Of a DNA stretch of 64,000 bases, positions 54,281 to 64,000 are shown piece by piece (position 1 is the first letter of the stretch; every line of letters begins with the position of its first letter). The translations under genes and the position numbers were made by a program. This DNA comes from Oceanobacillus halophilus (GTDB lineage: Bacteria; Bacillota; Bacilli; Bacillales; Amphibacillaceae): the NCBI RefSeq assembly GCF_003628505.1, contig NZ_RBZP01000004.1, positions 124,001-188,000 on the forward strand, read 5' to 3'. The notes below the pieces were generated by a model. The model saw only the letters and a program-made list of their open reading frames with translations. It ran no database searches and had not been told where the DNA came from.

Positions 54281-55231
54281 CTATTTAGGTCGTTTATCCA
54301 AGAAATTCTGATAAGCAAATCCCCTGACTTGCTCTTCTGTATAATGACGGAGCAGTTCATTAATTAAATTTTGATAGTGGGAAGCATTTTCCAAATCATC
54401 TACAAATAAGGAAATACCATCAAAATCCGAACCAAACCCAATATTTCTAACCCCACCCAACGAACAAATATGTTCGATATGGCGAATTAAATCGGTCAGA
54501 TTAGCCTTTTTGCTGTCTTTATTTATAAATGGTGGCGTAAAAACTACATGCATAATCCCATTTTTTTTAATTAACATCCGTATTTGTTCATCATTTAAGT
54601 TACGTGGATGGTCACACAATGCTCTAGCATTCGCATGGCTATCAATGATGTAGTCAGCAATTTCCGCCATATCCCAAAATCCTTTAATGGTCGAATGTGC
54701 AACATCGGTAAATACTCGGTGCTGATTGTTTAACTTCACTACTTCTTTTCCAAGTAAAGTCAATCCTCCACCACGCGGCTCTTCAGCCCCATCAGCACAT
54801 AGATTTGCATTATTCCAGGTTAAACCAATGGAAAGAACTCCTAACCGATAAAGGTGATTCAATTTTATTAGATCATTCCCAAAAGCATCAGCACCTTCTA
54901 ATGTAAGAACAGCACCGATTTCACCATCCTTCAATTCATCGATATCATTCCAATTTTTGATGTGCTTGATTTCTGGATTCTTAGCAATGATCTCCGTATA
55001 AAATAAATCAATTTGTTCTAATGCATGCTGCCACTTTTCATCAGAGGGAATATCAGGCATGATAAAAATAGCATAAAACTGTACCTTCACCTGGCCTGCT
55101 CGTAATCGCTTGAGATTCGTATGTAATTCATCGGAACTTTGATAATCAAGGGGTTCCCTATTATAATATACACCTCGTTTTGCTAGTTGCAGCTTTAATA
55201 ATGCATCGCAATGTGTATCGATTATTTCCAT
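54281..55231 (-). CDS. Membrane dipeptidase family protein (M19, renal dipeptidase-like)
   Basis: This 316-residue metallopeptidase has the M19 zinc ligands: IIDTHCDALLKL (His/Asp), LTLEGADAFG (bridging Glu), DVAHSTIKGF and IDSHANARALCDHPRNLNDE (His), and FGSDFDGIS (Asp). It hydrolyses dipeptides, including some with a C-terminal D-residue. Next to the murein-peptide import and recycling genes it probably completes the breakdown of the imported dipeptides. No signal peptide is seen. Confidence 0.9.
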   Translation of the reverse strand: MEIIDTHCDALLKLQLAKRGVYYNREPLDYQSSDELHTNLKRLRAGQVKVQFYAIFIMPDIPSDEKWQHALEQIDLFYTEIIAKNPEIKHIKNWNDIDELKDGEIGAVLTLEGADAFGNDLIKLNHLYRLGVLSIGLTWNNANLCADGAEEPRGGGLTLLGKEVVKLNNQHRVFTDVAHSTIKGFWDMAEIADYIIDSHANARALCDHPRNLNDEQIRMLIKKNGIMHVVFTPPFINKDSKKANLTDLIRHIEHICSLGGVRNIGFGSDFDGISLFVDDLENASHYQNLINELLRHYTEEQVRGFAYQNFLDKRPK

Positions 55232-55649
55232 GATGTTTTCTCCTTTTATGAAAACTATAGCCAGTTACAGTATCGCAACCTAATTAAAAACAATAAAACA
55301 TTTCATCATCTTTAATAATTGTTAATTTTCTATTAATTTTATCATGATTTAGTTTAAAAATAAATAATATTTTTACTAAAAGACGAAAATCGTTTCTGTT
55401 TCTGTCACTGTTTATCGAAATTTGATGTTTTTTATAGAGAGGTAAATCAGGTTTAATTTCTATTGATTCAAAAAAAATACTTGCAGGCGTACAGCTTCTG
55501 CGCTATTATATTCTATATATTCTTAAAATTGATTTTATTGCTCAACTATTTTCCCTTTTACATCCGTTACATATTTGTTGTTCCCTCAAGCATCTGTTAA
55601 ATTAAACCATCCCCCAGCTGCAACGTCGCACGTTCGTAAATAAGTCCAT
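55232..55649. other. Intergenic region between the dipeptidase gene and murAA
   Basis: It holds the dipeptidase promoter region with the CodY-like motif at 55323. The remainder is AT-rich and I see no gene. This is one edge of the dpp-ykf segment that separates murAA from spoIID. Confidence 0.4.
55323..55347 (-). promoter_or_regulatory. Candidate CodY-like operator upstream of the dipeptidase gene
   Basis: TAATTTTCTATTAATTTTAT followed by CATGA contains the perfect inverted repeat TTAAT-TTTCT-ATTAA. It nearly duplicates the motif upstream of dppB and matches the CodY box at 12 of 15 positions. Co-regulation of both transcription units is likely. Confidence 0.5.
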
Positions 55650-55694
55650 AATAAAAATCGCACAGCTCTCATTTTCTAGAAAGCCATGCGATTT
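55650..55694 (-). terminator. Terminator of murAA
   Basis: AATCGCACAGCT pairs with AGCC(A)TGCGATT around an ~18-base arm and loop region; on the minus strand TTTTTATTATGG follows. Confidence 0.8.
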
Positions 55695-55726
55695 CCATTT
55701 ATCTATTGTACGCCTAATTATTGTTG

Positions 55727-57058
55727 TTAAGATAATCTAGCTATCATTCGTTTGTTTTTTTGGTCTACTTTCACCATAACCTCACCGTCTTCATCTACGC
55801 GTTCAATATCAGCACCTAGTGAAGCTAATTTGCTTGCTAAGTCTACATATCCACGGTCAAGATGTTTCAGTTCCGTTACTCGAGTGTAGCCATCTGAACA
55901 TAGTCCAGCCAATATCAATGCAGCCGCAGCACGTAAATCCGTAGCAGCAACTTCTGCACCTTGTAATTCGGATGGACCTTCAATGATAACACTGCGTCCT
56001 TCAATTTTCATTTTTGCATTCATTCGTCTGAATTCTTCTACATGCATAAAGCGATTTTCAAAAACGGTCTCCGTGATAACACTTGTGCCTTTTGCTTGCA
56101 GCATCAATGCCATTAATTGGGATTGCATATCGGTTGGAAATCCAGGATATGGCAATGTTTTAATATCCGTAGCTTTTAATTCGCTTTGTTTTGGCCCAAT
56201 TACTCGAATGCCACCAGCTTCTTCTCGAATAGTAACGTTCATTTCTTCTAATTTCGAAATAACGGAACGAAGATGATCAGCTTCTGCATTTTCAATTAAG
56301 ATGTTTCCACCAGTAATTGCAGCAGCAACCATAAATGTACCTGCTTCTATCCGATCTGGAATAATTGGATGATTCACCCCGTGTAATTTATCTACACCTT
56401 TAATTCGAATCGTTTCTGTTCCTGCACCAACAATTTTGGCACCCATTTTATTCAGATAGTTAGCAAGGTCAACTATTTCTGGCTCTTTTGCACAGTTTTC
56501 AATGACGGTTTTTCCTTCAGCTAAGGCAGCAGCCATCATAATATTTTCAGTTGCACCTACACTTGGCATATCTAAATAAATTTTAGCTCCTTTAAGGCGT
56601 CCATCCACATTTGCTTCTACAAAGCCATTGCCAACGTGGATTTTGGCGCCCATTGCTTCGAAACCTTTTAAGTGTAAATCAATTGGACGTGATCCAATCG
56701 CACACCCTCCAGGCATAGCAACCTTCGCGTGACCATAACGGGCCAATAATGGTCCCAACACTAACACAGAAGCACGCATTTTACGAACATACTCGAATGG
56801 TGCTTCTGTCTTTAATTCATTGGAAGCGTCTACTGTTACCGTATTTTTATCAGGATCAAAATTAACTTCAGCGTTCATATTTCGTAAGACTTCATTAATC
56901 GTATATACATCAGCTAGGACAGGAACTTCAGTAATAATGCTTTTGCCTTCACTCGCTATCAAGCTTGCAGCAATAACCGGAAGTACCGCATTTTTGGCAC
57001 CTTCAACTCGAACAGTACCATTTAATTGGTGTCCGCCTCTTACGATGATTTTTTCCAT
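55727..57058 (-). CDS. murAA: UDP-N-acetylglucosamine 1-carboxyvinyltransferase
   Basis: This 443-residue enzyme transfers enolpyruvate from PEP to UDP-GlcNAc, committing it to peptidoglycan. Key residues are K22 in [12 protein letters not shown]93 in [13 protein letters not shown] and the catalytic C119 in [13 protein letters not shown], the fosfomycin target. ATG 57058 follows AAGGAG by 9 bp. Position next to ywmB supports the MurAA rather than the MurAB paralogue. Confidence 0.95.
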   Translation of the reverse strand: MEKIIVRGGHQLNGTVRVEGAKNAVLPVIAASLIASEGKSIITEVPVLADVYTINEVLRNMNAEVNFDPDKNTVTVDASNELKTEAPFEYVRKMRASVLVLGPLLARYGHAKVAMPGGCAIGSRPIDLHLKGFEAMGAKIHVGNGFVEANVDGRLKGAKIYLDMPSVGATENIMMAAALAEGKTVIENCAKEPEIVDLANYLNKMGAKIVGAGTETIRIKGVDKLHGVNHPIIPDRIEAGTFMVAAAITGGNILIENAEADHLRSVISKLEEMNVTIREEAGGIRVIGPKQSELKATDIKTLPYPGFPTDMQSQLMALMLQAKGTSVITETVFENRFMHVEEFRRMNAKMKIEGRSVIIEGPSELQGAEVAATDLRAAAALILAGLCSDGYTRVTELKHLDRGYVDLASKLASLGADIERVDEDGEVMVKVDQKNKRMIARLS

Positions 57059-57092
57059 GTTACAAATCTCCTTCAGATCCATTTTCACTATA

Positions 57093-57803
57093 TTAATATT
57101 CATTTATTAGGATAGGTGTTCCTAACGTCATTTCTGGAATGCTTTTGTCATTTTTGGTTATTGCGACTTGGATGTTAATCGGGGTGTTTTCAATGGTGAT
57201 TTTTTCATTCCATTTTTGTGTATACCCATAAATATATTTACTACACACAGAATTTGAAACTTTGTCTAATTGTGTAGTTTGATGTTGCAAATTGAAGTGA
57301 TTTGTCAAATTATGTTCAAATGCACCTCCACTGATTATATCACTACCAGTAGTACGAAGCCAAGCAAATTCGCGTTGACTTTTTGTGAAATATTTTGCAG
57401 AAATGGAATCTTTTATCAATCGATAATCAGACTGAACAGATTCATCCCATGCTTCCCCTTCGATAACTACTGTCAGTTCAGGATAAGAAACCTTGTCCTT
57501 AGGTAGTACAACACTATATATTACGTTAAAGCTTGCTTCTTTATGAGTGTCTCTAATGTGATATTTTATTATATTTTCATCTTCGGTCCTAGTGACTTTA
57601 TAACTATTTTTAAGTTCTTCTATTATTTCTCTTATCGCTTCTTCTTCCATTTTCTCTTTCATGACAACTTGCCATTTACTCACAGTTAAATTTTGACTAT
57701 CAACGAAAGATACCATATCCTCCAGCTCATCCATTTCTAACCCCTGTACGGTTGCATTAGCTGTAAACAAAATGAATATTGTAGTGAAAATAATACGTAA
57801 CAT
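57093..57803 (-). CDS. ywmB: YwmB-family secreted protein
   Basis: This 236-residue protein has an N-terminal signal peptide ([20 protein letters not shown]). It belongs, by position between ywzB and murAA, length and sequence pattern ([26 protein letters not shown]), to the YwmB family of unknown function. Its ribosome binding site GGAGGGG is part of a strong hairpin with a T6 run, described separately, so its expression may be gated at the RNA level. Confidence 0.8.
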   Translation of the reverse strand: MLRIIFTTIFILFTANATVQGLEMDELEDMVSFVDSQNLTVSKWQVVMKEKMEEEAIREIIEELKNSYKVTRTEDENIIKYHIRDTHKEASFNVIYSVVLPKDKVSYPELTVVIEGEAWDESVQSDYRLIKDSISAKYFTKSQREFAWLRTTGSDIISGGAFEHNLTNHFNLQHQTTQLDKVSNSVCSKYIYGYTQKWNEKITIENTPINIQVAITKNDKSIPEMTLGTPILINEY

Positions 57804-57804
57804 G

Positions 57805-57852
57805 AAAAAACCCCTCCGTTTATACTGTTAGTAACAGTATGAACAGAGGGGT
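57805..57852 (-). terminator. Terminator-like hairpin containing the ywmB ribosome binding site
   Basis: On the minus strand a 21-bp stem (two mismatches, one-base loop, core ATACTGTTA/TAACAGTAT) ends in GGAGGGG. TTTTTT, C and the ywmB ATG follow. The structure has the full anatomy of an intrinsic terminator, yet its 3' arm is the Shine-Dalgarno of the next gene. Confidence 0.8.
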
Positions 57853-58119
57853 CTATTAATATACGATTCAATTTACTAGATTTATAGAAAAGATATACGA
57901 AGAAAAACTCGTTTTCTCTCTTCTTCTCTGGGTGAACTAGTTTAAAATTATTTTATGTTTTACTAAAACCAAAGAATTAGTTTCGTTAACATAGTTGTTG
58001 CATCACTTTCAATGAAAAGAATTTTTTCAACCGAATATACGGTTTATATAACAAAACTAATATTTAACCATTAAAAAAGGCAGCTCCATCATTCAAGAAA
58101 CCACCATTTAAATTCCTAT
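57853..58119. other. Gap between ywzB and ywmB
   Basis: It is AT-rich with no gene seen. A ywmB promoter, if separate from the atp-ywzB transcript, would lie here. Confidence 0.4.
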
Positions 58120-58350
58120 CTAGAAAAGGTAAATTAAATCACTGGACCATTGTACGATTTCCAGGAAAAACCTACTGACACCAGCACCGATCACAATGGC
58201 AACAAAGAACAATAAAATCCTCGCTTCAGTAACTTTGCCTTTTCGAATAATTGGATCGAGATTAATACCTATTAATATTTTCCAAGTAATATATATAAAT
58301 AGGAAATGTGAAAAAATACTAACTAACGCCCATTGCCCAATTGATAACAT
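58120..58350 (-). CDS. ywzB: YwzB-family membrane protein (DUF1146)
   Basis: This 76-residue protein has two membrane helices (LVSIFSHFLFIYITWKIL and ARILLFFVAIVIGAGVSRFF) joined by a loop with LDPIIRKGK, the conserved DUF1146 pattern. ATG 58350 follows AAGGTGG. It lies after atpC as in B. subtilis. The function is unknown; two-helix topology recalls AtpI/AtpZ-type helper proteins but no role is shown. Confidence 0.85.
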   Translation of the reverse strand: MLSIGQWALVSIFSHFLFIYITWKILIGINLDPIIRKGKVTEARILLFFVAIVIGAGVSRFFLEIVQWSSDLIYLF

Positions 58351-58718
58351 AAAAACCACCTTGTTTTATTTACTACTAGCTACTTTGCCATTAATGAAGT
58401 GAAAAGTCAACGGATTGGGTGCAACGACAAAATTATCACCTAATTTCGATGGTATCTCTGATTATAACCTAGCAACTTATGTAGAAAAATGATTAGATTT
58501 CCCAGGAAATACCGATAAAGTACGAAGTGTGGAAACAAATAATGTAGAAAAACGGGAAGCTTCACATGCACGTGACCTATGTAAGTCATCATTGGTCGAA
58601 TATGAAAGCATTTTATAAGCCAGGTTTGCCGTATTGGGTTTACCATGTGGAGTATTTTTTGATATCTTTATTTGCTTTAGTGAAAAGGACGTACTTTGAG
58701 TCGAGTTCTTACTCGTTC

Positions 58719-58914
58719 GTTGATATCGGCACTTATTACGTTGATATATCCCTAATCTCTGTTTTTTTTTGTTCTTTTCTCGTTGATATGTCGTGCACTT
58801 CCGTCGATATCCTACTCGGTCGTTGATATAGCTACTTCTTCCGTTGGTATATCCCTATTCTCTGTTGATTTATGCTCTGTTCTCGTTGATAATAGCACGC
58901 TTCCGTCGATATAC
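58719..58914. repeat. 21-bp phased GTTGATA array, AT-rich type (E4, ~10 units)
   Basis: Cores GTTGATATCGG, GTTGATATATCCCTA, GTTGATATGTC and GTCGATATCC. The blocks starting at 58719 and 58822, and those at 58740 and 58843, are 103 bp apart; the GTCGATAT cores at 58803 and 58905 are 102 bp apart, so one base was lost. It lies downstream of the atpC terminator. Confidence 0.88.
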
Positions 58915-58972
58915 TTCCCACCATTAAACATAGACCTTACTCCAACTGTTATGAACCCAAAGAATCCCTTAC

Positions 58973-58995
58973 AACATTTCTGCCATAAGGGATTT
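58973..58995 (-). terminator. Terminator of the atp operon
   Basis: AATCCCTTA pairs with TAAGGGATT around five bases, with TTCTTTGGG following on the minus strand. It lies about 30 bp after atpC. The T-run is weak. Confidence 0.6.
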
Positions 58996-59026
58996 CCTCA
59001 GCTTATGCAGCATCACACTGCATATA

Positions 59027-61003
<1,977 letters not shown>

Positions 61004-61026
61004 CTAGCTTTTAGATGGTCTTAGAG

Positions 61027-61905
<879 letters not shown>

Positions 61906-62036
61906 TCATACCAGAGGTTAGATGTCAGAAATCGACATTTATCATCGATTTCTGCATCACTATGCTCTATTAAAAGTTACTTCTCAATTTATGTTACTAT
62001 ATATGACTGCGGAGTAAGAGTGTTGGGTGCGTTTAC

Positions 62037-62155
62037 CCGCTCCGGAAATACACTTCGCTTTCCGCGGGCGGCTGGCGAGCCTCCTCGAGCTAAAGCTCTT
62101 CGGGGTCTCGCCGATGCCTTTCATCCCGCCGGAGTCTACGTGTATTTCCTCCGCT
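62037..62155. repeat. Hairpin intergenic element inside the atp operon (short variant)
   Basis: CGGAAATACACTTCGC and CTACGTGTATTTCCTCCGC are the inverted ends; CTGGCGAGCCTCC, GAGCTAAAGCTC and GTCTCGCCGATGC form the inner arms. It is nearly a full copy, placed between atpA and atpG, where most bacteria have only a short gap. Confidence 0.82.
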
Positions 62156-62208
62156 AGTGTATGTTTTTCTACTATCTTTTAGTAATAGATTTTTTTACAA
62201 TGGCACTA

Positions 62209-63738
<1,530 letters not shown>

Positions 63739-64000
63739 CTATATGTTTGCAGTTAGAATATTCCGTTCGAAACGCTTCAACTTACCGCTGATGGAACCAT
63801 CGTAAATGGTATTGCCGACGCGGATTTTAATTCCACCCATTAGAGATGGGTCTACAATATTTTGAATACGAATTTCTTGTTTATTTAAACGTTTTACGAA
63901 AGACTCTTTTACTTTCAGTTTTTCGTCGTCCGTTAATTCGCGAACAGAATAAACAGTTGCATCTGCAATTCCTTTCGCATCGTTCACTCGTTGTAAGAAT
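63739..64000 (-). CDS. atpH: ATP synthase subunit delta, C-terminal part (truncated by window edge)
   Basis: The last ~87 residues of subunit delta, which links F1 to the peripheral stalk, lie here: ELTDDEKLKVKESFVKRL, then IVDPSLMGGIKIRVGNTIYD followed by GSISGKLKRF. The frame is open through the window edge (FLQRVNDAKG just before), so the rest of the gene lies beyond position 64000. It is 18 bp before atpA, the usual order. Confidence 0.92.
   Translation of the reverse strand, partial: FLQRVNDAKGIADATVYSVRELTDDEKLKVKESFVKRLNKQEIRIQNIVDPSLMGGIKIRVGNTIYDGSISGKLKRFERNILTANI

Overview
The window looks like a chromosomal segment of a low-GC, endospore-forming, motile Bacillaceae bacterium. That is inferred from the gene order atpHAGDC - ywzB - ywmB - murAA ... 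spoIID - spoIIQ ... spoIIID - mbl - flhO - flhP ... fabZ, the Gram-positive style lipoproteins, and the strong AGGAGG-type ribosome binding sites with frequent TTG/GTG starts. An Oceanobacillus/Virgibacillus-like genus is plausible but not proven from the sequence alone.

Layout. 1-6.5 kb: a GH2 glycosidase, a GPH-family sugar:cation symporter and an AraC-type regulator form a sugar-uptake locus. 7.1-7.7 kb: a RelE/ParE-like toxin-antitoxin pair lies between two repeat arrays. 8.2-11.3 kb: a large secreted subtilisin-like protease. 11.6-19.1 kb: a complete glucarate-to-2-phosphoglycerate catabolic operon (garR, gudD, a DapA-family aldolase, glycerate kinase, GntP permease), divergent from a CdaR-type regulator. 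19.2-27 kb: tagO, an orphan ATP-synthase-c-like membrane protein, a split ThrE-type exporter, zwf, and a NERD-domain protein between two repeat arrays. 27.3-34.5 kb: an RND efflux pump with its lipoprotein adaptor, a short comK, a YjfB-like protein, an acidic lipoprotein, fabZ and an EpuA-like protein. 35.5-44.3 kb: flhP, flhO, mbl, spoIIID, an AimR-like peptide receptor with a 35-residue secreted-peptide gene, spoIIQ and spoIID. 44.5-55.2 kb: an 11-kb dipeptide/muropeptide recycling cluster (dppBCDE, ykfA, ykfB, ykfC, ykfD and a membrane dipeptidase) separates spoIID from murAA. 55.7-64 kb: murAA, ywmB, ywzB and the distal atp operon (atpC, D, G, A and part of H).

The most unusual content is between genes. 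Nine intergenic arrays share a core GTTGAT[A/T] (TATCAAC on the other strand) repeated every 21 bp, two helical turns. Five are GC-rich and strictly 21-bp periodic. Four are AT-rich and also show a super-period of about 103 bp (four 21-bp units plus one of 19 bp). All nine begin just after a gene's stop codon or terminator, following a G/T-rich linker read in that gene's sense. Two small accessory loci (the toxin-antitoxin pair and the NERD gene) are each bracketed by a pair of same-orientation arrays. A second family of hairpin-forming intergenic elements (ends like CGGAAATACAC ... GTGTATTTCC) occurs at least nine times, often as tail-to-tail pairs in larger composites, and one copy sits inside the atp operon.

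The second candidate system is the AimR-like receptor and its adjacent signal-peptide-like ORF. It resembles arbitrium, but it is chromosomal, outside any visible prophage, and the receptor lacks the N-terminal helix-turn-helix.
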